A DNA stretch of 64,000 bases. Source: Candidatus Nitrosopelagicus sp. Its GTDB lineage: Archaea; Thermoproteota; Nitrososphaeria; Nitrososphaerales; Nitrosopumilaceae. Position 1 is the stretch's first letter; every line of letters begins with the position of its first letter. Positions 26,170 through 34,591 of this stretch are shown here, one piece after another. The notes beneath the pieces were generated by a model, which worked only from the letters and a program-made list of their open reading frames with translations, did not search any database and was not told the DNA's origin. The stretch covers positions 1 to 64,000 of the forward strand of contig JAOMDA010000004.1 in assembly GCA_028345295.1 (NCBI GenBank), given 5' to 3'. Both the position numbers and the translations under genes were made by a program.

Positions 26170-26802
26170 TTACCACTCTACATCTTTTTCTAGTTTAATT
26201 CCATCGTCTGACACTGAAAACCCCATTATTTTTAGTGTGTTTCTTGCTGTTTTAGAATTACGTTTAAAAATATTTTTTGCCAACTCTAGTTTTTCAGTGG
26301 GTCTCAAATTTTGACCAATCTTATATTTCCCACGCATAGTATGTGGGGTTACTTTGATTACCGCAACCTCATTTAGAACTTCCATTTTTGGATCCATTGG
26401 TTCATACCCACCTTCAGGTTGATATTTTTTCATTAGTGAGTTTAGAGCTAATGTTTTTTCCTTAGTGTCTTCAATAATTTCGCACATTCCTTTCATAACC
26501 ACGCTGATGTATAAAGTGTCAGCAAGTGATGCATCAGTTGGATCAAAGAAATAAGATGGCAAAAATTCTAAACTTCTGTCTACCTCAAATCCAGCTTTTC
26601 CATTTCTCTTAATATTTTCTAGTTTTTCACCTCTTATGTGAGAATGCATGTAGATCACATCATTAATAAAAACAAAATTCATTGGTATGATTTGCGGAAA
26701 CCCATCTGTATCTATAGTTGCAATTCTACCAGTTGACTCAGAATTTAAGAATTCTATAATCTTTTTCTTAGACTTTATCTCTAATTTTCCTAGTAATTGC
26801 AT
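26170..26802 (-). CDS. Pyridoxamine 5'-phosphate oxidase-related flavin-binding protein
   Basis: A split-barrel fold of 210 residues: an N-terminal helix, then GRIATIDTDGFPQIIPMNF (about 24-42) and MHSHIRGEKLENIKRNGKAGFEVD, the strand pattern that binds FMN, heme or F420 in this family. It is probably a flavin or deazaflavin reductase. It lies 24 nt downstream of an LLM-type oxidoreductase on the same strand, which often uses F420 or FMN, so the pair may share a cofactor. Substrate unknown. Confidence 0.75.
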   Translation of the reverse strand: MQLLGKLEIKSKKKIIEFLNSESTGRIATIDTDGFPQIIPMNFVFINDVIYMHSHIRGEKLENIKRNGKAGFEVDRSLEFLPSYFFDPTDASLADTLYISVVMKGMCEIIEDTKEKTLALNSLMKKYQPEGGYEPMDPKMEVLNEVAVIKVTPHTMRGKYKIGQNLRPTEKLELAKNIFKRNSKTARNTLKIMGFSVSDDGIKLEKDVEW

Positions 26803-26826
26803 ATTTTATTTGTCAAGAACTAGGGT

Positions 26827-27912
26827 TTATTTTTGTTGATCTTTAAAGTATGGAATGACTTTGCTTGCAAATTTGTCAATTGAGCCAAAATAATTTGAAC
26901 CCCAGAATCTTATTACAAAATGGTTAACACCTGCTTTTAGAAATCTCTCAAACACCTGAATTACATCATCAGGGGTTCCAACACCAGTAGAAGATCTTGC
27001 AATACTATCAGGAATTTTTGTTGCGGCTTCACGCATCTTAACAATCCAATCTTGATTAGACATAGAATATTCTGTAAAGTATTTTACAAAATCAAATCCT
27101 TCAATATCTTTTAGTTCATGGACTCTAAGAATTTCTGGTTTAAACAAACTAACCTTAACGGCTTCTTTCATCTTTGCCCATGAGGCCTCTCCATCATCTG
27201 AAAAGTAAACATCAATGTCTAGTGCCATTTGAAAATTATTTTTTTCTTCCTCAGTTCTATCATTTTTATTCATCGAGTCAACGATTTGATCTTTGTGATC
27301 TTCAAATAATTCAGGTGTATAACCAATTGGTAACCAACCTTCTCCATATTTTCCAGTTAGCGCTAAAGTTCTTTTTCCACCTGATGCCATGTATGTTGGT
27401 GGATGAGGTTTTCGTATTGGTGGTGCTTGTAGGCATGCACCTTCTAATTTGTAATATTTACCTTCAAAATCAACGGTGTTATCAGGTGTTGAACCATATA
27501 GTTTTTTGATTACTTGAATTTGTTCTTCCCATTTTGAAACCGGTTTCTCAAATGGAATACAGAATTCTTTTAGATTTTGTGCTTCACCTGCACCGATACC
27601 TAAAATGGCTCGTCCTTTAGATATTCTATCTAGTGTAATTGCGGCTAATGCTATATTTGATGGATGTCTTCTTATTGCATCAGTTACACATGTTCCAAGC
27701 TCAACATTGTTTGTTACAGCTGCAATGGAAGACAACATTACCCATGGATCTAAAACAATTGCATTTTTCCATTGTGGAACATTTGTATGATCCATATAGA
27801 AAATTGAATCATAACCAGTTTTATCCGCGAGCATACATGCAGTCAAAATTTGATCTTCAGTATAACCTGCTCTTGCAACATTAAGTCCATTTTGAATTCC
27901 AAACTTTATCAT
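26827..27912 (-). CDS. LLM-class F420/FMN-dependent oxidoreductase
   Basis: A luciferase-like TIM barrel of 361 residues, close in layout to archaeal F420-dependent methylene-tetrahydromethanopterin reductase-like proteins. Visible blocks are YDSIFYMDHT (about 34-43), the RHPSNIALAAITLDRIS stretch, ILGIGAGEAQNLKEF and the GSTPDNTVDFEGKYY segment typical of the family. Thaumarchaea make F420, so that cofactor is likely. A TATA-like TTTATAAAA lies upstream near 27945. The true substrate is open. Confidence 0.8.
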   Translation of the reverse strand: MIKFGIQNGLNVARAGYTEDQILTACMLADKTGYDSIFYMDHTNVPQWKNAIVLDPWVMLSSIAAVTNNVELGTCVTDAIRRHPSNIALAAITLDRISKGRAILGIGAGEAQNLKEFCIPFEKPVSKWEEQIQVIKKLYGSTPDNTVDFEGKYYKLEGACLQAPPIRKPHPPTYMASGGKRTLALTGKYGEGWLPIGYTPELFEDHKDQIVDSMNKNDRTEEEKNNFQMALDIDVYFSDDGEASWAKMKEAVKVSLFKPEILRVHELKDIEGFDFVKYFTEYSMSNQDWIVKMREAATKIPDSIARSSTGVGTPDDVIQVFERFLKAGVNHFVIRFWGSNYFGSIDKFASKVIPYFKDQQK

Positions 27913-27992
27913 TATTTCAAACCTTTCATTTTGGTGTTAATATGCATTTTATAAAGCATGAGAAATTTCTCTGCCTAAAATAAAATAAATAA

Positions 27993-28937
27993 TTAAAGAT
28001 TTCCAGAATTAATGTCATTTAGACATTGAATAACATCTTCTTTTGAAATTGGTATTGGATTTGGATCTAGATGTCCTTTATCGGTCATAACAATATCTGC
28101 TGCCTCACTTACATCAGCTTTGAGTTCCATCTTGTCAAATCCTAATTTCTCAATTACTTCTTTGAATCTATCATAGAATATTGATTTGTTATGTTTATGT
28201 GCTACAGTAGTACAAGATGACAATGAAAATCCATGAGGAACTCCCTCATTTGAAAATACATATGATAATGCATGTCCTAACGTAGTAGAGCAGTTACCAA
28301 ATCCCATTCCAGATAACATTGAACCATATGGATAATTTTCTGGTTTATCATTAATTATTGCATCATAAAGTACATCAAATGCTTGTTTGCATAATGTTCT
28401 TGTTAGATTGTTTCCAAGTTTACTATCATATCCTTCTGTTGCTTGTGCGCATGCATCACAAACAGAATTTTTAAGAATTTGTTCTGGGGTTCCATTCATA
28501 AAGTAAGAGTCAATAACTGCTCTATCTGCAAGGAATCTGTCTTCTCGCAGTAATTTCTTTTTTCCATCAAACTTAAGTACACAATACGTCGTCATTTCAG
28601 CCCCTGTACCAAACGTTGTTGGAATTAAAATTTTTTCTACTCCAAATTCTGATGCAGAGTATTTTACAACATCAAGTGAACTTCCACCACCAAGACCAAT
28701 TAATACAGATGGTTTTTTTTCTTTATATTCAGATATTAGAGCATTAACATCATCAATTGATGGTTCTGGTGTAACTTTATCGAATAACATGTAATCTTGA
28801 ATTCCCATTTTATCCAGCCATTTATCAGATAGTGCTGGAGGAGCAGTTGTTACTACTAATGCATTTTTTGGGTATTCAGCTTCTGATAGTGCATTTTCAC
28901 CAAATTCAATCTTTTTTGGAAGTAACACTTTATCCAT
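27993..28937 (-). CDS. Iron-type alcohol dehydrogenase family enzyme; candidate malonic semialdehyde reductase
   Basis: A 314-residue member of the Fe-ADH / dehydroquinate synthase-like superfamily. The nucleotide-binding GLGGGSS is at 81-87 and the PTTFGTGAEMT block at 106-115. Metal ligands align as D161, H222 (GHALSY) and H235 (GVPHGF), but the usual second ligand His is Gln at 165 (DACAQATE). In Nitrosopumilus an enzyme of this superfamily reduces malonic semialdehyde in the 3-hydroxypropionate/4-hydroxybutyrate cycle; this gene is a plausible counterpart, by family only. A polyol or G1P dehydrogenase activity is an alternative. Confidence 0.75.
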   Translation of the reverse strand: MDKVLLPKKIEFGENALSEAEYPKNALVVTTAPPALSDKWLDKMGIQDYMLFDKVTPEPSIDDVNALISEYKEKKPSVLIGLGGGSSLDVVKYSASEFGVEKILIPTTFGTGAEMTTYCVLKFDGKKKLLREDRFLADRAVIDSYFMNGTPEQILKNSVCDACAQATEGYDSKLGNNLTRTLCKQAFDVLYDAIINDKPENYPYGSMLSGMGFGNCSTTLGHALSYVFSNEGVPHGFSLSSCTTVAHKHNKSIFYDRFKEVIEKLGFDKMELKADVSEAADIVMTDKGHLDPNPIPISKEDVIQCLNDINSGNL

Positions 28938-29015
28938 AATAGATTGGATTCTCTTTCTCTTTTTATATCTTACAACCTAGAAAGACTTTAAGTCATTTTT
29001 TATTTCATTACATAG

Positions 29016-30296
29016 ATGCTAAAAACTAACTATGTTCTAAAAAATAACAAAAAAATTTATGATGATGTAATAAAGATTCTTGGCGAGGGATTATTACATG
29101 CAAATCCTCAGATTGGACTTGATCAATATTTTTTAAAAAACAAGATAAAAATTAAAAATTCTATAATCAATCTTAAAAAATTTGATAACGTATATCTAAT
29201 TGCAGTTGGAAAAGCTGCAGATTCCATGGCACAGTTTGTAACATCAAAAATTAATCTTACAAGTGGAATTATTGTTATGCCATCAAGCTATAAACCACTT
29301 TTTCATAAAAAAAATATACGTCTTTTTATGTCTGGCCACCCATTACCTAATTCTCATAGTTTGAAGGCAGGTAAATACATGAAAAATTTTATTGCGTCTA
29401 CTACAAAAAATGATTTTATAATTTTTTTAATTTCTGGTGGTGGCTCAGCATTAGTCACAATTCCTAATAAAATATCATTAAAAGAGAAAATCAATGTTAA
29501 TCAGAAATTAATTCAATGTGGTGCAAATATCAATGAAATTTCATGTGTGAGAAAGCATCTTTCAGATATCAAGGGTGGTAAATTAATTGAGGGAATGTCT
29601 TGCACTGGAATTTCCTTTGTACTTTCAGATGTAATAGGTGATGATCTCAGTTCAATTTCTTCTGGTTTAACATATTCTGATAAAACTACTTTTTCAGATG
29701 CAATAAAAATAATTAAAAAATATAAAATTGAAAAAATGATATCAAAGAACGTAATTAGTGTTTTAAACAGTGGTAGAAATGGAAAAATTCCTGAAACACC
29801 TACAAAATCTAAGATTAAAAATATCATAATAGGTAATAACAAAAAGTCTCTTGTTGCTATGAGAGACAAGTCTAAAAAATTAGGGTATTCAACAAATGTA
29901 GTTTTTAATTTAAATTCCAATGTTAAAGTTGCAGCAAAAAAAATTGCTAAAAAATCAAAGATGACAACAAATTCATGTATAATATTTGGAGGTGAAACTA
30001 CCGTTAATGTTATGGGTAAAGGAAAGGGTGGAAGGAATCAGGAATTAGTTTTACATATAGTAAGAGAGTTACGAAATTATTCATGCATTATTTCGTCAAT
30101 TGGGACTGATGGTGTTGATGGTAATACTAAATTTGCGGGCGCAATTATTTCAACTCATGATGTACCACCATTTGAAAAGTTTTTAAAAAATAACGATTCG
30201 TTTAATTTCTTTAAGAAGTTTGGTGGATTAGTATGTACTGGGCCAACTCATACAAATGTTAATGATATAGGTGTGATCATTAAACAAACTCTCTAG
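29016..30296 (+). CDS. Glycerate 2-kinase (DUF4147/MOFRL family)
   Basis: Phosphorylates glycerate to 2-phosphoglycerate, feeding lower glycolysis or serine metabolism. The N-terminal DUF4147 domain has IAVGKAADSMAQ and LISGGGSALVTIP. The C-terminal MOFRL domain has GGETTVNVMGKGKGGRNQEL and SIGTDGVDGNTKFAGAI. Full length at 426 residues. The sequence is extremely rich in Lys and AT. It overlaps the end of the convergent RNase H-like gene by 17 nt. Confidence 0.9.
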   Translation: MLKTNYVLKNNKKIYDDVIKILGEGLLHANPQIGLDQYFLKNKIKIKNSIINLKKFDNVYLIAVGKAADSMAQFVTSKINLTSGIIVMPSSYKPLFHKKNIRLFMSGHPLPNSHSLKAGKYMKNFIASTTKNDFIIFLISGGGSALVTIPNKISLKEKINVNQKLIQCGANINEISCVRKHLSDIKGGKLIEGMSCTGISFVLSDVIGDDLSSISSGLTYSDKTTFSDAIKIIKKYKIEKMISKNVISVLNSGRNGKIPETPTKSKIKNIIIGNNKKSLVAMRDKSKKLGYSTNVVFNLNSNVKVAAKKIAKKSKMTTNSCIIFGGETTVNVMGKGKGGRNQELVLHIVRELRNYSCIISSIGTDGVDGNTKFAGAIISTHDVPPFEKFLKNNDSFNFFKKFGGLVCTGPTHTNVNDIGVIIKQTL

Positions 30297-30723
30297 AATC
30301 TTTGCCTGCTGAGTATTCACCTTTACTATAAAGCTGATTTGTTGCCAGATTATTTTTTTGTTCAATTATTTGGTAGTTAATTTTTAGGTTCCTATGATTC
30401 GTTAATTGATTAATGAAGTGTATTTTATCATTAATTATCTGATTATCTGTAGTATTATTATGGGATAGAATTTCATACATATCCTTTGAATCACACATCA
30501 CATTAACTGTATCATAATCTTTAATGATAAAAACACCAAGACCCCAATAAATCCCAACGTGAAGAGCGATGAATTTTGATTCTATGTTGTTTTTAACATC
30601 CAATTTCCCTCCTGAGAGATATGCTGGAGGATGCTCTCTGATTTGATTTACTATTTCACTTCCTGTTCTTATTGACCATGAGTAGTTTTTTTTCCTTCCA
30701 TCAAAGAATAACTCATGCTCCAT
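30280..30723 (-). CDS. Orphan protein resembling an RNase HI fold
   Basis: 147 residues, not recognised as a named family. The order of elements fits RNase HI: an N-terminal strand with DG (FFDG, D8), a strand SWSIRTGS, a helix starting IESKFIALHVGI (E48), a strand ending VMCDSKD (D78), and a C-terminal NNLATNQL (124-131), where RNase HI has N..AD.LA. The last catalytic Asp is replaced by Thr/Asn, so activity would be altered or lost. It starts 61 nt from the divergent small gene at 30785. Fold assignment is inferred from pattern alone. Confidence 0.6.
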   Translation of the reverse strand: MEHELFFDGRKKNYSWSIRTGSEIVNQIREHPPAYLSGGKLDVKNNIESKFIALHVGIYWGLGVFIIKDYDTVNVMCDSKDMYEILSHNNTTDNQIINDKIHFINQLTNHRNLKINYQIIEQKNNLATNQLYSKGEYSAGKDSREFV

Positions 30724-30784
30724 ATGTCAATCAAATAGTAGTGCTTTATCAATATAATTTGAATTCTGACCTTAATGATCAATT

Positions 30785-31006
30785 ATGAAATTTGTCTTCA
30801 TGATGAAATCACATAATTTCTTCAAAAAAATGGTAGATGAATTGGTGGATTTTTCTGAATTTGATCCTGAACTTGCTGATGGCATAAAATGGCTTGACGC
30901 ACAGGCACAAAAAAAAGGAATTACATTTTATGACATGGTCTATGAAGTACTTTATACTACTGATATAAATTCAAAGGCAAGAAACTGGTTAAAAACAAGA
31001 AATTAA
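30785..31006 (+). CDS. Small conserved-looking helical protein
   Basis: 73 residues, mostly helical, acidic in the middle (DFSEFDPELADGIKWLDAQA) and basic at the end (KARNWLKTRN). No family recognised. It has codon use like the neighbours, an ATG start, and a 5-nt gap to the convergent citrate synthase stop, all of which support a real gene. It could be a small regulator or adaptor, but nothing shows that directly. Confidence 0.65.
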   Translation: MKFVFMMKSHNFFKKMVDELVDFSEFDPELADGIKWLDAQAQKKGITFYDMVYEVLYTTDINSKARNWLKTRN

Positions 31007-31011
31007 TTTTT

Positions 31012-32175
31012 TTAATTTCGTTTGCCAATTGGAATATACGCAGAACCTTGTGGTCCATCATACTTTCCTACATAAACTGCTTTAGGTCTGTATAACATTG
31101 GTTTTGGTGCAGCTTCAGCAAATCTTTCTTCAATTACATGTGCAGACCACCCAGAGACTCTCGAAATTGCAAATATTGGTGTATTTAGATCCATTGGAAT
31201 TCCTAGCATGTAATAGACTGATGCACTGTAGAGATCTACATTTGGAAAAATTTCTTTTTTCTTTTCCTTTTTCATGTATCTAATAGTTGAATCCTCAACA
31301 TTTTTTGTAATCTCATACCATGGCATTTTTGTTTTCTTGGCGAGCGTCTTTGATAATTCTTTTAGAACAACTGATCTTGGATCAACTGTTTTGTAAACTG
31401 CGTGACCCATACCCATCACTCTATCTCCACTTTTTAATCGATTTTTAACCCACTCCTCAACATTATTTTCATTTTTAATTTCTAAGAGCATCTTCATAAC
31501 TTCAAGATTAGCTCCACCATGTAATTCCCCACTTAATGCACCAACTGCGGCACTTACTGCAGAATACATGTGTGCTCTAGTTGAAGCAACTTCTCTTGCT
31601 GCAAAAGTTGAAGCATTAAATGTGTGATCAGCATGAAGAATTAAGCAAACATCAAAAATTCTTTCAAGTTCTTTATCAGGCTTTTCACCTTTTAACATAT
31701 ATAGGAAATTTGCAGCATGGCTTAAACTTGAATCTGGTTGAAGTGCTTCTTTAGAATTTCTAATCCTCTCCCAACTTGCAATAATTGTAGGCACTTTTGC
31801 AATCAAATTAATTGCTCTTTGATAACTGATTTCTTTTGCGGAACCTTCTTCATTATAGTATCCAGCTAATGCTGCAACAAACGCTTGGAGAACATCCATA
31901 GGTTCGGCTTCTTTTCTCCAGTTACCCATATTTTTCTGCATTTGAGATGGTATTTGTCTAGAATCACGTAATTTTTTTTTGAATTCTTCAAATTCTTTCT
32001 GTGTTGGTAAACTGTTATGCAGTAAAAGATAGCATGTTTCTTCAAAGTTAGAATTTTTTGTTAGATCCAAAACATCAAATCCTCTGTAGATGAGTTTACC
32101 TTTTTTTCCATCAATATATGATATTTTTGTATCAGCTACTGTAATGTCTCTTAATCCAATATTCTTTGTTTCCAT
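31012..32175 (-). CDS. gltA: Citrate synthase
   Basis: Condenses oxaloacetate and acetyl-CoA. The catalytic residues are visible in ELHGGANLEVM (His), MGMGHAVYKTVDPR (His) and FPNVDLYSASVYYMLGIP (Asp); RVSGWSAHVIEE near the C-terminus is typical. At 387 residues it is the short dimeric archaeal/gram-positive type. In an autotroph it supplies 2-oxoglutarate for amino acid synthesis. A 2-methylcitrate activity cannot be excluded. Confidence 0.93.
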   Translation of the reverse strand: METKNIGLRDITVADTKISYIDGKKGKLIYRGFDVLDLTKNSNFEETCYLLLHNSLPTQKEFEEFKKKLRDSRQIPSQMQKNMGNWRKEAEPMDVLQAFVAALAGYYNEEGSAKEISYQRAINLIAKVPTIIASWERIRNSKEALQPDSSLSHAANFLYMLKGEKPDKELERIFDVCLILHADHTFNASTFAAREVASTRAHMYSAVSAAVGALSGELHGGANLEVMKMLLEIKNENNVEEWVKNRLKSGDRVMGMGHAVYKTVDPRSVVLKELSKTLAKKTKMPWYEITKNVEDSTIRYMKKEKKKEIFPNVDLYSASVYYMLGIPMDLNTPIFAISRVSGWSAHVIEERFAEAAPKPMLYRPKAVYVGKYDGPQGSAYIPIGKRN

Positions 32176-32286
32176 GTATGCTATCTTAAAACAGCACTTT
32201 TAAATTTTCAAGACTAAATTTTGTCAATAAATTTAGTACTTAGTCTAATCTACCAAAGCTTGGGCATATATCGTGAATTTTAATTA

Positions 32287-32484
32287 ATGTTTATGTCACA
32301 CATTGAACGTGAGTTAGCAAGACAAGTAGATGATGCAATACTTAATGCATCACCAGAATTCTTAAAACTAATTCAAAAATTTGATACCGAAAATCAATTA
32401 TCGGGTGATTCATTTTATGAAATTTATTCATCTGTTCTAAAATCCAAAAAACAGAAAAACAAAGTTTTACCTAAAACAAAATAA
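32287..32484 (+). CDS. Small hypothetical protein upstream of a DHH phosphoesterase
   Basis: 65 residues, amphipathic helix first (ERELARQVDDAILNASPEFL), then a basic tail KSKKQKNKVLPKTK that could bind nucleic acid. ATG at 32287 with a second in-frame ATG two codons on. It is 51 nt upstream of the DHH gene on the same strand. No family recognised. Confidence 0.6.
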   Translation: MFMSHIERELARQVDDAILNASPEFLKLIQKFDTENQLSGDSFYEIYSSVLKSKKQKNKVLPKTK

Positions 32485-32535
32485 CCCAACATTTTTCATT
32501 CTTGGTTTAAATGAGGGAGAGAAGAGAATAATATA

Positions 32536-33531
32536 TTGACTGCAAAAAAACCTATTAAATCAAAAGTAATTTGTGTTTCACATGAAGAGGATGCTGATGG
32601 AATTAGTTCTGCAGCATTAATCAAGCAAGCTTTTGGCGGAACCTCAATCTTAGTTGATTATCCTGGAATGATGGATGATATGAAGCCATTAGAAACAGAT
32701 GAAAAATTAAAAGAACTTTTTGTTTGTGATTTAGGATTAAATAAAAAAAATGAATGTGATTTCGTTGAACTTTTAACTATTTTAAGAAAGCGTAAGGTCA
32801 AAGTTACATATATTGATCATCATGATCTTGATAGAAAAATTATAAAGCAATTGGAGAAAATTAATGTCAAAGTAATTCATGATATTAATGAGTGTACAAC
32901 TGTTCAAGTATACAATAAATTCAAACGGAAATTAAATGATCATGCTGCATTTGTTGCTGCATGTGCAGCTATTACTGATTATATGGAGGATCGTCCGTTA
33001 GGTTCAAAACTTTTACAGATATTTGATAGGCAGTTTGCATTAATCAGTGCAACTGTTTTAACGTACAATATAGTTGGTCATCAAAACGATCCAGATTATC
33101 TTCTATATCTTGTTGATGAATTAAGTGAATCCAAGTATCCACATGAAATTCCTAATTCATATGAATTTGCTCAGATTCAAGTAGAAAAACTCGCATCAAT
33201 TATATCACAAGTGAAAAAATCAATGAAAGTAACAAAAAATTTAGGCTATATGGAAATACTTGATTCTGGTGCTAGTGGGGCGGTGAATTTTGTTTTGGGT
33301 TTATCTGGAAAAGAAGTTGGTGTTGCATATAAAGAACGTAAAGATTATGGAATTTATGCAGTGTCAGTTAGAGGATCAAAAAGTTGTAAAGTGCATCTAG
33401 GAAAACTTGTAAACAAACTTGCTACAGAAGTAGGTGGCTCTGGTGGTGGACATGATAAGGCATGCGGTGCATCTATACCAAAGCCAAAAATTAAGAAATT
33501 CATTACACGTCTTAACTCCATGTTAGAATAG
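32536..33531 (+). CDS. DHH/DHHA1 family phosphoesterase (RecJ-like)
   Basis: Predicted manganese-dependent phosphodiesterase on DNA, RNA or nucleotides. Metal motifs: HEEDADGISSA (about 15-25), VCDLG (about 62-66), and the DHH signature TYIDHHD (about 95-101). The C-terminal DHHA1 domain has VGGSGGGHDKACGA. Length 331 fits the archaeal RecJ-like/NrnA-like group. The start is TTG 32536. A role in repair or in degradation of short oligonucleotides is possible. Confidence 0.85.
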   Translation: MTAKKPIKSKVICVSHEEDADGISSAALIKQAFGGTSILVDYPGMMDDMKPLETDEKLKELFVCDLGLNKKNECDFVELLTILRKRKVKVTYIDHHDLDRKIIKQLEKINVKVIHDINECTTVQVYNKFKRKLNDHAAFVAACAAITDYMEDRPLGSKLLQIFDRQFALISATVLTYNIVGHQNDPDYLLYLVDELSESKYPHEIPNSYEFAQIQVEKLASIISQVKKSMKVTKNLGYMEILDSGASGAVNFVLGLSGKEVGVAYKERKDYGIYAVSVRGSKSCKVHLGKLVNKLATEVGGSGGGHDKACGASIPKPKIKKFITRLNSMLE

Positions 33532-33547
33532 TAAGACGTCTAAAGGT

Positions 33548-34006
33548 TCATTCAGAAATTTCTACTATCATATCAATTTCAACGGTTGCATTCAGTGGTA
33601 GACTTGACACACCAACTGCAATTCTGGTATGTCTTCCTTTTTCACCAAAAATATCTACCAGTAGATCAGATGCAGCATTGATTACTTTTGGGTGTTCTGT
33701 AAATCTCTCTTCTGAATTAACAAATCCAGATACTTTAACTATTTTTTCTATATGTTCTAGTGTGCCAAAGTATGTGTTAAGTTGTGATAACGCATTAATA
33801 ATACATAGTTTGGCTGCATTCTGAGCATTTTGAATATATTGATTATTTTTTACCTTACCTTGATATTTCAACTGCCCATGTTCTATTGGAATTTGGCCTG
33901 AGACAAATACAAGATTACCTGATACTACTACAGGAATGTAGGAGCCTGCAGATTTTGGCGGAATAGGTAATAATATTCCAAGTTCTCTTAACCTATTTTC
34001 TATCAT
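33548..34006 (-). CDS. RidA family enamine/imine deaminase
   Basis: Hydrolyses reactive 2-aminoacrylate-type enamines that leak from PLP enzymes. Family marks: VSGQIPIEHGQ and the catalytic arginine in GRHTRIAVGVSSLPLNATVEID. It has 152 residues, longer than the usual 125-130, matching the YjgF-like subgroup with an N-terminal RLRELGILLPIPPK extension. It is divergent from the small helical gene at 34124. Confidence 0.85.
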   Translation of the reverse strand: MIENRLRELGILLPIPPKSAGSYIPVVVSGNLVFVSGQIPIEHGQLKYQGKVKNNQYIQNAQNAAKLCIINALSQLNTYFGTLEHIEKIVKVSGFVNSEERFTEHPKVINAASDLLVDIFGEKGRHTRIAVGVSSLPLNATVEIDMIVEISE

Positions 34007-34090
34007 AATAACTCAATTCCTTTTTTCTTTTTATTTTTTCCTCAAGTAACTGAATCATTTTTGATAGACCACTCTAAAATTTACACGTTT

Positions 34091-34118
34091 TAGCCTAATG
34101 TTTATCAGGATTAGGCTA
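34091..34118. promoter_or_regulatory. Perfect 9-bp inverted repeat before the small helical gene
   Basis: TAGCCTAAT (34091-34099) and ATTAGGCTA (34110-34118) flank a 10-nt spacer and end 5 nt before ATG 34124. The dyad is a good candidate operator in the gap between divergent RidA and the helical gene. In RNA it would instead hide the start region or, with the T-run that follows, act as an attenuator. Confidence 0.5.
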
Positions 34119-34123
34119 TTTTT

Positions 34124-34492
34124 ATGAAATTACAAAAAAATGCTTCTCAAAAAAATCTAATTCAAATTAGAGATCTTATGTCAAGAGTGGAGAAGAAGTT
34201 ATCAACTATTGGTGATGGGCAATCTATAGTTGAAAAATTAGATTCTGACGAATTGGCAGATTTTTATAAAATTCTTACAAAATGTGAATTAATACTAAGT
34301 AAATATGAAAGTAAAAAAACCACATACCAAAACATGAAAAAATTTGTGGATATATTAAATTCTACAGTTGAATCATTAGAAATTATGGATGGAAAAGTTG
34401 ATGAATTAGCAATTTCTGCAGAATTTTCAATGAAGAAAATTAAGGAATTTGAATCACAATTTCTAAATTCTTCCATTCCTGACTCAAAATAG
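34124..34492 (+). CDS. Small all-helical coiled-coil protein upstream of cdvC
   Basis: 122 residues, almost wholly charged helix with heptad-like spacing (IRDLMSRVEKKLSTI, ELADFYKILTKCELIL, VDELAISAEFSMKKIKEFE). No family recognised. It precedes cdvC by about 100 nt on the same strand, so a link to ESCRT-type division is possible, yet no Snf7 or MIM motif is evident. A palindrome lies directly before its ATG. Confidence 0.65.
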   Translation: MKLQKNASQKNLIQIRDLMSRVEKKLSTIGDGQSIVEKLDSDELADFYKILTKCELILSKYESKKTTYQNMKKFVDILNSTVESLEIMDGKVDELAISAEFSMKKIKEFESQFLNSSIPDSK

Positions 34493-34591
34493 GCATAAAA
34501 TACAGTTGAATTATTTTAACCAAATCTTTGACAGCAATTTACTCACGTGAATACCTAGTCAAACCTACAAGAAAGTCAATAGTGATTTAGA

